A DNA stretch of 42,537 nt from positions 1 to 42,537 of the forward strand of contig CAMDDX010000017.1 in assembly GCA_945893075.1 (NCBI GenBank), written 5' to 3'. The notes beneath the pieces are model-generated. The model saw only the letters and a program-made list of their open reading frames with translations, did no database searches and had not been told where the DNA came from. Below are positions 34,935-42,537 of this stretch, piece by piece (position 1 is the stretch's first letter; every line of letters starts with the position of its first letter). The DNA is from Planctomyces sp. SH-PL62. GTDB lineage: Bacteria > Planctomycetota > Planctomycetia > Planctomycetales > Planctomycetaceae. Position numbers and translations under genes: made by a program.

Positions 34935-36305
34935 ATGCCGAATTTGTTGCGATCGTTTTGCGGACTTTGCGTCTGCGTCACCAGCTTGACCCTCACCGGA
35001 TGCTCGAAGGAACCCCCTCCGCCAGCCAAGCCCGTTTCGCTAGGGTCGAGCGCCCCGATCGAATCGACGGAACCCACCGATCCTCCCGCGAAGACCGATG
35101 ACTCGGCCGCGCCGGTGAAGCCTGCTGATTCCAATGCGACCGCTTCGGCCGAGGTGCTGCTTGGTTCGCCGGAACTCACCGCCGGCATCCCCGGCGACGG
35201 AGCGCTGACCGCCGAACAAATTCAGGCGTGGTTGGAGAAACCGGAGAATCACGCCCCCCTGGAAATCGTCCTGCCGATGGGGCTGATGGCGGGATCGAAA
35301 CAAGTGCAGGGCATCGCCGACAACTTGATGACTCGCGCCAAGATCGAACTCGGCCGGCAGCTCTATTACGACACGCGACTCTCCGCCGACAACACGATTT
35401 CGTGTGCGAGTTGCCATGATCCCGATGAAGGTTTCGCGAAGCACACTCAGTTCGGCGTGGGCATCAAGGGACAGACGGGCGGACGCAACTCGCCAGTCTG
35501 TTACAACCGCATCGTCAGCAGTTTGCAGTTCTGGGACGGTCGAGCGGCCTCGCTCGAAGAGCAAGCCGTTGGTCCGATCGCCAACCCCATTGAAATGGGT
35601 AACACGCACGAAAAAGCGGTCGAGACCATCGCCAGCATTCCCGGCTACGCCGTGCAGTTCCGAGTCATCTTCGGCGACGAGGGCGTCACCATCGACAACA
35701 TCGGCCGCGCGATCGCGACCTTCGAGCGAACCATCGTCACTGGCCCGGCTCCGTTCGATTACTACGAAGCAGTCCGGCCGTTCCTCGTTATGAAGCCCGA
35801 CGACCTGGCCTCGCTCAAAGACGACGACGCAGAGTTGTACGCGAAGTACGAAGCGGCCAAGGCCGCGGCCAACGAGCACCCCATGTCCGCCAGCGCGATT
35901 CGCGGCCGAGATTTGTTCTTCGCCGAACGAGGCGGTTGCACCGCCTGCCACGTCGGCGCGAACCTCGCCGACGAGAAGTTCCACAACATCGGCGTCGGCA
36001 TGGCCGCCGAAAAACCGGACCTCGGACGCTTCACCATCAGCGACGATGAAAAAGACAAAGGAGCCTTCAAGACGCCGACGATCCGCAATGTCGCACTCTC
36101 CGCCCCGTACATGCACGACGGCAGCCAGAAGACGCTGGAAGAAGTCGTCGAGCACTACAACAAAGGGGGCACGCCGAACCCGCAACTCAGCACCAAGATC
36201 AAGAAGCTCGACCTGAAACCGGAAGAGAAAACCGACCTTGTCGAATTCATGAAAGCCTGCACCGGCGAGTTCCCCAAGATCGAACGGAGCCGGCTGCCGG
36301 AGTAG
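34935..36305 (+). CDS. Di-haem cytochrome c peroxidase/MauG-family lipoprotein
   Basis: 456 aa from ATG 34935. The lipobox LTGC (Cys near residue 22) marks a lipoprotein, followed by a Pro/Ala/Thr-rich linker of about 80 residues. Two haem motifs, CASCH and CTACH, lie in the first and second peroxidase domains; LGRQLYYDTRLSADNTISC, QFWDGRAASLEEQA and KTPTIRNVALSAPYMHDGS are family signatures. It should reduce H2O2, or oxidise a protein substrate, in the periplasm, held to a membrane. An in-frame extension upstream runs through the palindrome and is not real coding. Confidence 0.93.
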   Translation: MPNLLRSFCGLCVCVTSLTLTGCSKEPPPPAKPVSLGSSAPIESTEPTDPPAKTDDSAAPVKPADSNATASAEVLLGSPELTAGIPGDGALTAEQIQAWLEKPENHAPLEIVLPMGLMAGSKQVQGIADNLMTRAKIELGRQLYYDTRLSADNTISCASCHDPDEGFAKHTQFGVGIKGQTGGRNSPVCYNRIVSSLQFWDGRAASLEEQAVGPIANPIEMGNTHEKAVETIASIPGYAVQFRVIFGDEGVTIDNIGRAIATFERTIVTGPAPFDYYEAVRPFLVMKPDDLASLKDDDAELYAKYEAAKAAANEHPMSASAIRGRDLFFAERGGCTACHVGANLADEKFHNIGVGMAAEKPDLGRFTISDDEKDKGAFKTPTIRNVALSAPYMHDGSQKTLEEVVEHYNKGGTPNPQLSTKIKKLDLKPEEKTDLVEFMKACTGEFPKIERSRLPE

Positions 36306-36325
36306 CTGATTGGATTTTGGATATT

Positions 36326-36373
36326 GCCTCGCAAAAACCAGACACCAGACTTCAGCCAGAGTTCTTGCGAGGC
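36326..36373. repeat. 9-bp inverted repeat after the peroxidase gene
   Basis: GCCTCGCAA (36326-36334) and TTGCGAGGC (36365-36373) pair perfectly, loop 30 bases. It lies 20 bp after the stop; a related stretch (CCTCGCACAAAAACCAGA) recurs at 37145. Confidence 0.5.
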
Positions 36374-36410
36374 TTGGAATCAGACCGTGCAAAATGAAGA
36401 AACAGTCGGA

Positions 36411-36478
36411 ACACTGATCTCCACTAATCTTCGCTGATTCATGGCGATGGACAGACCAGATTAGCGAGGATCAGTGCT
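36411..36478. repeat. Imperfect 20-bp inverted repeat
   Basis: ACACTGATC...ACTAATCT (36411-36430) pairs with AGATTAGCGAGGATCAGTGC (36458-36477), with a few mismatches. It lies in the 250-bp gap before the membrane-protein gene, which holds no gene. Confidence 0.65.
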
Positions 36479-36555
36479 AATGAGTGTTGCTCATTCAGTC
36501 TCAAAAACGTGACACTCCGTGAACCGATTCCTGGATCAAGGACTCTGGCATCTCG

Positions 36556-37116
36556 ATGAAACGCGCTTTGATCACAGTTTGGAACGTCTGCCTGTTGTTC
36601 ATCGTTTTATTTTGGACGTATGCCATCATCCCAAAGGTGATGTTGCAGTTTAGCGGACTGCATTTATTTTCGTCGGGAACGTCTAGAGCCCGAGCAATCA
36701 TGTTCGGGTTCGAAGGCATTGGGCTGTTGATGACGATTGCCACCACTTCAGCGTCGTTCTGTAGCCTTTTTTGGCGAGATGTTGCCAAACCTTGGAGATT
36801 AGCGTTCGCGGTGATTTTCACCGTCTTAGCGGCCGGTACGTTCATCGCTGAGTGGATCACCTACCTCGACGATCGAAAGTATCTTCCGCCAACAGGTGGC
36901 GTGAGTCTCGATGGTGACCATGTGGCATTCTTCCTGACGATCAGTTTTTTCCTCCTGCCGCTCGTCGTGTTTGGTCGTAGTTATCCGAACTTAGCGATGA
37001 TTGCCTGCTCAAGAATCTTTAGTCGTCGCAATCTTGTGACGAACGACGCAGGAAGTGATTCGTCTGAGGTCGTTCATGAATCGGACTCGGCTAAAGGAAA
37101 ACCGTTGACGAATTGA
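36556..37116 (+). CDS. Four-helix integral membrane protein of unknown function
   Basis: 186 aa. Four hydrophobic segments are visible, at about residues 6-30, 48-74, 80-103 and 123-141 (for example FEGIGLLMTIATTSASF and FAVIFTVLAAGTFIAEWI), followed by a charged C-terminal tail (NDAGSDSSEVVHESDSAKG). No family recognised. Base composition is more A/T-rich than the neighbours, which may indicate transfer. The ribosome site is weak. Confidence 0.65.
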   Translation: MKRALITVWNVCLLFIVLFWTYAIIPKVMLQFSGLHLFSSGTSRARAIMFGFEGIGLLMTIATTSASFCSLFWRDVAKPWRLAFAVIFTVLAAGTFIAEWITYLDDRKYLPPTGGVSLDGDHVAFFLTISFFLLPLVVFGRSYPNLAMIACSRIFSRRNLVTNDAGSDSSEVVHESDSAKGKPLTN

Positions 37117-37216
37117 TCGACCGGCTCGCGAATGCAATTCGTCACCTCGCACAAAAACCAGAGTTTGGTGCCACGATGAATCGTGAACTGCTTGGAAGTT
37201 TGAAACAGGGACTGAG

Positions 37217-38479
37217 ATGAAAATCGCCACCGGAACCACACTGATCCGCAACGGTCAAATCGTAGACGGCACTGGAGCCGCGCCGCTCACCAACGGCGCG
37301 GTCATGATCGAAGACGGCAAGATCACGTTCGTGGGCCGCGAAGAGAACGCGCCGTTGGTCTCTCGCGACGCGAGCGTGATCGACGCTCGCGGCGGGACGA
37401 TCATGCCGGGACTCGTCGAGGCGCACTTTCATCCGACGTACTTCAACGTCGCCGCGCTGGAAGACCTCGATATCAAGTACCCGGTCGAATACGTCACGCT
37501 GCTGGCGGCCGGCAACGCGAAGCTCGCGCTGGAGTGCGGATACACGGCGGCACGCAGCGGCGGCAGCTTGTTCAACATCGACGTGTGGTTGAAGAAGGCG
37601 ATTGAAAGCGACCTCTGTCCCGGCCCGCGACTCGCCGCCAGCGGTCGTGAAATCTGCGGCGTTGCGGGCCTCATGGACTGGAATCCCGACTATCGCAAGA
37701 TCGGCATGGAAGGCTTAATCCTGCTCATCAACGGACCAGACGAAGCGCGCGCCGCCGTGCGCAAGCTGGTCAAGGATGGCGTCGAATGGATTAAGACGTA
37801 TCCCACCGGCGACGCCGCCGCACCCGACACCAACGACCATCACACACTCTGCATGACCTTCGAGGAAATGCACGCGGTCGTCACGACCGCTCACAACCAC
37901 GGCAAGAAAGTCACCGGTCACTGCCGAGCCACCGAGGGAATCAAGAACGCACTCCGCGCCGGCTACGACGCCATCGAACATGGCACGTTCATGGACGACG
38001 AAGCGCTGGAGTTGCTGCTGCAACGAGACGTCCCCTGCGTGCCGGCTCTGTACTTCGAGCTGATGAGTATCCAACGCGGTCCGGAATTCGGAATGTCTCA
38101 AGCGGTCATCGACGGCCACCAAGAAACGCTCGACGGTGGAGCGGAATCGGCTCGCAAAATTTTGAAAGCGGGCGGCCGGCTGGGCATGGGGGGCGACTAC
38201 GGCTTCGCGTGGAACCCGCATGGCGACTACGCGAAAGAACTGTCCTTCTTCGTCAACTACGTCGGACTTGATCCGCTGACGGTCATCAAGTGCGCGACGA
38301 AGACCGGAGCGGAGATTATGGGACGCGGCGACGAGTTCGGTACGGTCGAAGTCGGCAAACTTGCGGACCTGCTGATCGTTGAGGGGGATGCCGTGAAGAA
38401 CATCGCGTTGCTCAGTGACCGCTCGAAGTTCTTGGCGGTCATGCAGGCCGGAGTCCTCAAGGCTGGACGGTTGGCGTAA
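37217..38479 (+). CDS. Metal-dependent amidohydrolase
   Basis: 420 aa. The first metal motif EAHFHP (where HxH binds metal), then EWIKTYP with the Lys that may be carboxylated, GHCR and IEHGTF with further metal-binding His residues, and GGDYG with the catalytic Asp follow the imidazolonepropionase/prolidase-like amidohydrolase pattern. The N-terminal beta sandwich (LIRNGQIVDGTG, MIEDGKITFVG) is also typical. No signal peptide. The substrate is unknown; the open family includes peptide, urea-type and lactone hydrolases. Confidence 0.9.
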   Translation: MKIATGTTLIRNGQIVDGTGAAPLTNGAVMIEDGKITFVGREENAPLVSRDASVIDARGGTIMPGLVEAHFHPTYFNVAALEDLDIKYPVEYVTLLAAGNAKLALECGYTAARSGGSLFNIDVWLKKAIESDLCPGPRLAASGREICGVAGLMDWNPDYRKIGMEGLILLINGPDEARAAVRKLVKDGVEWIKTYPTGDAAAPDTNDHHTLCMTFEEMHAVVTTAHNHGKKVTGHCRATEGIKNALRAGYDAIEHGTFMDDEALELLLQRDVPCVPALYFELMSIQRGPEFGMSQAVIDGHQETLDGGAESARKILKAGGRLGMGGDYGFAWNPHGDYAKELSFFVNYVGLDPLTVIKCATKTGAEIMGRGDEFGTVEVGKLADLLIVEGDAVKNIALLSDRSKFLAVMQAGVLKAGRLA

Positions 38480-38480
38480 T

Positions 38481-38534
38481 GTAGACGAGTCACTCCGTGA
38501 CTCGAAGATTCCGGTCACGGAGTGACCGGTCTAC
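38481..38534. repeat. 54-bp two-hairpin element, copy 2
   Basis: 52 of 54 bases equal copy 1 at 32461. It begins one base after the TAA of the amidohydrolase and ends 3 bp before the stop codon of the convergent glycosyltransferase, so it nearly fills the space between two gene ends. Confidence 0.93.
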
Positions 38535-38537
38535 AAA

Positions 38538-39722
38538 TCACGCCGCGCGACGTTCTGGGTTCAATGCCTCACGCACTTTTGATCCCGCAAGTTCTCGCCA
38601 AAGTTCGCGATACCGCTCAACGATGCGGTGGATGTCGTATCGCTCGACGACTCGCCGCCGCGCTGCCGCGCCCAAGGCCGACCGTTCCGCACGGGTCAGT
38701 CTTAGCAAGTCGCTAACCGCATTACCCAATTGCAGCGGGGCTTGTTTCACAACGATATGGCCGGTGTCACCCACGACTTCGGCGCATTCACCAACATCTG
38801 TCGCAACACACGGCACACCACAAGCCATCGCTTCGCCGACGACGTTCGGAAATCCTTCGGTCGTGGATGAGCAAACCAAAACGTCGAGACTCGCGTCGAT
38901 GGCCGGTACGTCGTGTCGCACTCCCAACCAGTGGAAGCGGTCACGCAGGCCGACTTCATCGACCCATCCCCAAAGATCAGCGGCCGAGTAAGTCTGCTCT
39001 TCACCGGCACCGACAAAGTGAGCATTCGGAAATTGTTCGGCAACCACTCGTGCCGCGCGGATGAACGTGCGATGGTCCTTGTGCTGATGCAGCCGCCCGA
39101 TCAATCCGACCAACGGCGTGTCGTCGCTGATGCCAAGTTCAGCGCGGATGCGCTGCCGAGCGACGGGATCGGGACGCAGTTCGCTCAGATCAAATCCGTT
39201 TGGAATCACTTCGAACTTCTCCGGCGCGTAACCAACTCGCAGATGCGCCGCGCGAGCAGCTTCCGCACAGAGCACGATGCGGTCGGGCACGAGTCCCGAC
39301 AATTGCCCGCCGAGCCACGCCGACCAGCGCATCGAACGCGAGTCGATCTGCGGATCGAGCGTGCTGTGTCGGATATTCCAGGCGACTGGCATGTCGCGCC
39401 GCGCGAGCTTCGCGGCCACTCCGCCATACAAGTTGCCGAGATACATCCAGCCTTGGACGACATCGGGCTGAAACCGTCGCAGGTCGCGAGCCAGTGTCAG
39501 CAGGTGCCACGGATTCGGAAGCTTCGGCCGCAGGAACTCGTACAGCCGATTCGGGATGCCGAGCTGTTCGAGGTGTTCCGTGAACGGTCCCGGCAAGCCG
39601 ATCGTGAAGACGTGGACGTCGAACTCTTCCGGCCGCAGCCGAGCCAGAACGCGAGCCAGCATCCGTTCGGCCCCGGCCAAGACGATTGCGTTGATGACCA
39701 CCGCCAGCCGGACGCGTTCCAT
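38538..39722 (-). CDS. GT4-type (group 1) glycosyltransferase
   Basis: 394 aa from ATG 39722 (MERVRLAVVINAIVLAGAER). The N-terminal nucleotide-independent domain contains GGVAAKLARRDMPVAWNIRHS; the C-terminal GT-B domain has VGLIGRLHQHKDHRTFI and the EGFPNVVGEAMACGVPCVATD motif with the E-x7-E pair that binds the donor sugar. It should transfer a sugar from a nucleotide-sugar to an envelope polysaccharide or lipid. The upstream in-frame extension is only an artefact through the repeat at 39738. The gene is divergent from the anti-sigma-like gene. Confidence 0.92.
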   Translation of the reverse strand: MERVRLAVVINAIVLAGAERMLARVLARLRPEEFDVHVFTIGLPGPFTEHLEQLGIPNRLYEFLRPKLPNPWHLLTLARDLRRFQPDVVQGWMYLGNLYGGVAAKLARRDMPVAWNIRHSTLDPQIDSRSMRWSAWLGGQLSGLVPDRIVLCAEAARAAHLRVGYAPEKFEVIPNGFDLSELRPDPVARQRIRAELGISDDTPLVGLIGRLHQHKDHRTFIRAARVVAEQFPNAHFVGAGEEQTYSAADLWGWVDEVGLRDRFHWLGVRHDVPAIDASLDVLVCSSTTEGFPNVVGEAMACGVPCVATDVGECAEVVGDTGHIVVKQAPLQLGNAVSDLLRLTRAERSALGAAARRRVVERYDIHRIVERYRELWRELAGSKVREALNPERRAA

Positions 39723-39737
39723 CGCTGATTTACCACG

Positions 39738-39804
39738 TAGCCGCGTTCGCCAGAACGCGGGGCTTTGAGATGACGACCCTCCCACATTCTGGCGAATGCG
39801 GCTA
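39738..39804. repeat. 18-bp inverted repeat upstream of the glycosyltransferase
   Basis: Arms 39738-39755 and 39787-39804 (TAGCCGCGTTCGCCAGAA type) match over 18 bp with one mismatch. The element lies 16 bp before the glycosyltransferase start on its 5' side. Confidence 0.88.
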
Positions 39805-39960
39805 AGGCGAATGCGGTAACGACATCCGGGGTGAGGCAGACTTTTCCGGCAGGCTTGTAGCAGACAGGCCGAAAATGCCTCAACGCGAGTCGGCCGCCGC
39901 CGGACTTTCGGCACTTCGGGATTGAAATACCGGGGAATTTTCGCAACGCTCGCCGCCGTG

Positions 39961-39989
39961 GGAACTTTTCGAGGCAACGCTCTGTCTGA
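39961..39989 (+). promoter_or_regulatory. Sigma-E/ECF-type promoter for the anti-sigma-like gene
   Basis: GGAACTT (39961-39967) and TCTGA (39985-39989) are separated by 17 bp, matching the classic ECF sigma-E consensus (GGAACTT with a TCTGA-like -10). The translation start at 40045 is about 50 bp downstream of the expected transcription start. Such promoters often drive the regulator of the same ECF system. Confidence 0.6.
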
Positions 39990-40044
39990 GCGGCCCGTCG
40001 GAACGCTCCGACTTCCCGCCCAAAACCGACCGCGACCCACTGAC

Positions 40045-41487
40045 ATGCCCCTGCCCACCGACGATCTACTGTCTGCCTTCCACGACGGCGAAGTCACTCC
40101 CGCCGAACGTGCTGTTGTTGAGCAACGTCTGACGACCTCGGCCGACACACGTCGCGAGCTTTCGGAGCTCAAACAAGTCTCCGCACTTCTGAAGACACTG
40201 CCACGCGACCGTCTGCCGTCCGAGTTCCCGCAGCAAGTCTTGCAGGCCATCGAACGCGAGATGCTGATCCCGTCGCAGCCGGTCGATCCAACAGATTCTT
40301 TCGCGGCGCGAGCCCGTTCGTCTCGACGCTGGATCGGAACCGCCGCCGTGCTGACTTCAGCCGCCGGTCTGTTGCTGTTGGCGCGAGCGCTCGATGACCG
40401 CGCGGGACGCGACGTTCCGAAAGGCCAGCGCTTCGCGGGATTGCAAAAGATTCAATCGGCTCCTGTCGAAGTCGCTGTGGATTCACCGTTGCCGATGGCG
40501 GCGGATGATTCGGTGTCGCTCGCTCGGAAGAGCGATGTTGCGGCCGGAGCGGCGGGACAAAACGGAGTGTTCGCGAACGCTCCGACCAACACATTCACCC
40601 GCGCACGAATCGCGGGCGGAGCCAGCGGCGACAGATTTGTCTTGGATCAATCCGCGCTGCGCACCGCGGATGTTGGTGAAGTCGTCCGCGCGATCCAGCA
40701 AACGGAAGGAGACGAAGTGGCCGTTGTGTTTCTGACGGTTGTCGATCGCAAAGAAGGACTCGATGGCTTGCAGTTCTTGTTGACGGAGAACCGCTTCACT
40801 CGGTCCGAAGAAGCAGCGGTTGTGAAGGCGGATCGCCTTTCATCTCCGGCCGGTGACGCTGATGAAATGCAAGCGGTGCTGGTCAAGTCGAACGCCGCAC
40901 AACTGGCAATGGCTTTGAAGCAGCTCGGCCAAGAGAAGTATTTGCATCGCTTGGAAGTCGATCAGCCAATCTTGCTGGCTGAACTGAACGAAGCTCGCGG
41001 TGACCGAGCAGTGCTGGCCGACAAAGCGAGCGCCGACGGGGCGAAGCGAGAGAACGCCAAGTCGTTGCCCGAATTGGCATCGTCCGCGCGCCGAGCAAAA
41101 CAGGCTCTGCCGGAAACTGCTGAGAAGAAGTCCGCCGCCGCGCCCGCAACGGCTGCGAAATCGAACGAGGCACGCGACGAGAAGGAACCATTCGCCAATC
41201 AAGTCACGTTTGGTGTTTCCGCGCAACTGCTGCAACAGAATCAAGTGGCTCAGCAGAGCCGCGCTCGCGGCTTGTCGAAGGGTGCGCTGCGCGGCCAAAC
41301 GCTCGCCGGGAAAGACGCGGATGCGACCGCCGAACATCGTCCGCTGCAAGTGCTCTTTGTCGTCGTCGATCAATCGCAGACCGGCAAGCCACAAACCCCG
41401 CCAGCCAACTCGTCAAAGCCCGCCGCCGCTCCCGCGAAAACTCGCAACGAACCCGCGCAGCCCAAGGGGCAAGACGGGGCCGCCTGA
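40045..41487 (+). CDS. Anti-sigma-factor-like membrane protein
   Basis: 480 aa from ATG 40045. The N-terminus ([22 protein letters not shown], then [21 protein letters not shown]) is the helical anti-sigma domain without the zinc-binding HxxxCxxC. One membrane helix ([21 protein letters not shown]) near residue 100 separates it from a large outer domain rich in Ala/Lys/Glu and ending in Pro/Ala-rich repeats. It should hold an ECF sigma factor at the membrane. No sigma gene is adjacent. An ECF-type promoter lies upstream. Confidence 0.75.
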   Translation: MPLPTDDLLSAFHDGEVTPAERAVVEQRLTTSADTRRELSELKQVSALLKTLPRDRLPSEFPQQVLQAIEREMLIPSQPVDPTDSFAARARSSRRWIGTAAVLTSAAGLLLLARALDDRAGRDVPKGQRFAGLQKIQSAPVEVAVDSPLPMAADDSVSLARKSDVAAGAAGQNGVFANAPTNTFTRARIAGGASGDRFVLDQSALRTADVGEVVRAIQQTEGDEVAVVFLTVVDRKEGLDGLQFLLTENRFTRSEEAAVVKADRLSSPAGDADEMQAVLVKSNAAQLAMALKQLGQEKYLHRLEVDQPILLAELNEARGDRAVLADKASADGAKRENAKSLPELASSARRAKQALPETAEKKSAAAPATAAKSNEARDEKEPFANQVTFGVSAQLLQQNQVAQQSRARGLSKGALRGQTLAGKDADATAEHRPLQVLFVVVDQSQTGKPQTPPANSSKPAAAPAKTRNEPAQPKGQDGAA

Positions 41488-41500
41488 GCGACCATTCGAA

Positions 41501-41528
41501 TTTGAAATCTCAAATTTGAAATCTCAAA
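41501..41528. repeat. 14-bp tandem direct repeat before hisB
   Basis: Two exact copies of TTTGAAATCTCAAA (41501-41514 and 41515-41528) and a partial third unit follow one another. They fill the 64-bp gap between the anti-sigma stop and hisB and leave no Shine-Dalgarno sequence near the hisB ATG. Confidence 0.85.
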
Positions 41529-41551
41529 TCCCAAATCGAACGATCCAATTC

Positions 41552-42145
41552 ATGCCACGCACCGCCACGATTCACCGGCAGACTGCCGAAACGACGATCG
41601 ACTTGTCGCTCGATCTCGACGGCACCGGCCAGGCGCAGATCAACACCGGCATCGGCTTCTTCGATCACATGCTCACGCTGTTGGCGAAGCACTCGCTGAT
41701 CGACCTGACGGTGACTGCCAACGGCGATCTACACGTCGATCATCACCACACGGTGGAAGACACCGGCATCTGTCTCGGCAAAGCGCTAGCCGAAGCACTG
41801 GGCGACAAGAAGGGCATCGTGCGCTATGGCAGCATCGCGCTGCCGATGGAAGAAACGCTGGTCACGTCGGCCGTCGATTTAAGCGGCCGCATGGCGTTCG
41901 TGTTTCGCGTGGATTTCCCCACGGAGAAGATCGGCGAGTTCGATTGCCAGTTGGTTCCCGTCTTCTGGGAAGCGGTCGCAGCCAACGCGCTGATGAATCT
42001 GCACCTCGTGCTGCATCACGGTCAGAACAGCCATCACATCAGCGAAGCCTGCTTCAAAGGGACGGCTCGTGCGCTGCGACAAGCAGTCGTCATTGACCCG
42101 CGCCAAACGGGAGTGCCGTCCTCGAAAGGGACGCTCACGAAGTAG
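41552..42145 (+). CDS. hisB: Imidazoleglycerol-phosphate dehydratase HisB
   Basis: 197 aa, the usual length for the monofunctional enzyme. It dehydrates imidazole-glycerol phosphate in histidine biosynthesis, using Mn2+ held by the repeated His/Glu motifs. Visible: [42 protein letters not shown] and [16 protein letters not shown], all family signatures. The start at 41552 gives the normal N-terminus. Other his genes are not in the window, and the run from the anti-sigma gene is not an obvious his operon. Confidence 0.96.
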   Translation: MPRTATIHRQTAETTIDLSLDLDGTGQAQINTGIGFFDHMLTLLAKHSLIDLTVTANGDLHVDHHHTVEDTGICLGKALAEALGDKKGIVRYGSIALPMEETLVTSAVDLSGRMAFVFRVDFPTEKIGEFDCQLVPVFWEAVAANALMNLHLVLHHGQNSHHISEACFKGTARALRQAVVIDPRQTGVPSSKGTLTK

Positions 42146-42537
42146 CGCGACACTCGTGCATTTCGTGTTTTGCAAGCGTCAATTCGCGGTTGAAAAATCG
42201 ACACAAAAAGTTCGTTGCAATTCTTCGCGCGGCCGATACTCTACCGCCCCACTTCCGACCCCCAATTGTGTTGCTGGACCGGATGCCGCAATCGAGTGGG
42301 AGTCGTTCGCAAACAACTGCCGAGTTATGTCAACATGGATGACAACCCAGGTTGTTGCGACTGTCAGCTCGTGACAAGTTCACGGCGGACAGCCGAGGAT
42401 CGCAGGCTCTTCACGGCGGGGAGAGCTCGGCGGGTTGTTGGCGACGACATGTCGGAAGCGAATTTGGAACAAGCGTCAGCTCGGTCGCTCGGATGCGACC
42501 GGGCTGATCTGCTTTGTAGGCGGCCGCTCATTCGTAG
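42146..42537. other. Region after hisB without a supportable gene
   Basis: 392 bp to the window edge. No reading frame on either strand looks like a real protein. On the minus strand one frame is open from the edge for about 55 codons, but its composition is not convincing. A TTGCAA (42216-42221) with TACTCT 16 bp downstream is a weak possible plus-strand promoter for a gene that begins outside the window. Confidence 0.4.

Noticed and set aside
38538..40250. N-terminal extension of the glycosyltransferase to 40250
   Set aside because: It runs through the palindrome at 39738 and the divergent anti-sigma gene start; the family N-terminus begins at 39722.
42320..42537. Partial gene at the right edge
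   Set aside because: The only long open frame is on the minus strand, is Arg/Ser-rich and has no recognisable motif; not supportable.

Overview
This window comes from a moderately GC-rich bacterial chromosome, almost certainly a member of the Planctomycetes. The evidence is the gene content: three DUF1501 proteins with Tat-like leaders, a Gfo/Idh/MocA protein with a Tat-like leader, a cytochrome-c/DUF1549/DUF1553 protein, two DUF1080 proteins, a membrane-anchored squalene-cyclase-like protein behind ExbB/ExbD, and many proteins given here only as 'hypothetical'. I saw no rRNA, tRNA, CRISPR array or complete insertion sequence; a transposase tail sits at the left edge.

Layout. 1-8.4 kb is an SOS mutagenesis island: an SRAP (YedK/HMCES-like) gene converges on dnaE2, followed by a plus-strand two-gene unit, then imuB, imuA and lexA on the minus strand. 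The lexA promoter carries a palindrome over its -35 box that is a good LexA operator candidate. 8.4-14.6 kb holds secreted planctomycete-type genes (oxidoreductase, two DUF1501), an RNA methyltransferase and a YcxB-like protein. 14.9-19.6 kb is an ExbB-ExbD-ExbD-unknown-cyclase-like operon that resembles a TonB-type energy-transducing system with an unusual last partner. 19.7-28.8 kb holds an SDR, an orphan mraZ, selA, DUF1080, a PduO-type adenosyltransferase, a DUF1080-esterase fusion and a PSD1-type protein. 28.8-30.8 kb holds a RelB/MazF-type toxin-antitoxin pair and a tandem pair of diverged paralogues. 30.9-42.1 kb holds another DUF1501, a collapsed chemotaxis locus (CheW, CheA and CheB remnants), a di-haem peroxidase lipoprotein, a membrane protein, an amidohydrolase, a glycosyltransferase, an anti-sigma-like protein behind a sigma-E-like promoter, and hisB.

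The most striking feature is not a gene. About twenty short (20-185 bp) inverted-repeat elements of many unrelated sequences are scattered through the window. Many lie at gene ends or immediately before start codons, but at least nine lie INSIDE reading frames (four sites in dnaE2, two in imuB, two in the PSD1 gene, one in a DUF1501 gene) and are translated in frame through both arms. One is a perfect 33-bp inverted repeat of exactly 33 codons in total; another in dnaE2 is a palindrome nested in a palindrome. This resembles, in concept, the Rickettsia palindromic elements that insert into coding genes.

Decay is also visible: dnaE2 has a premature TAA with its C-terminal tail still readable downstream, the gene at 4878 has one in-frame TAA, and the chemotaxis locus has single-base frameshifts plus internal deletions. 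All functional names are from reading the protein sequences; no search was run.
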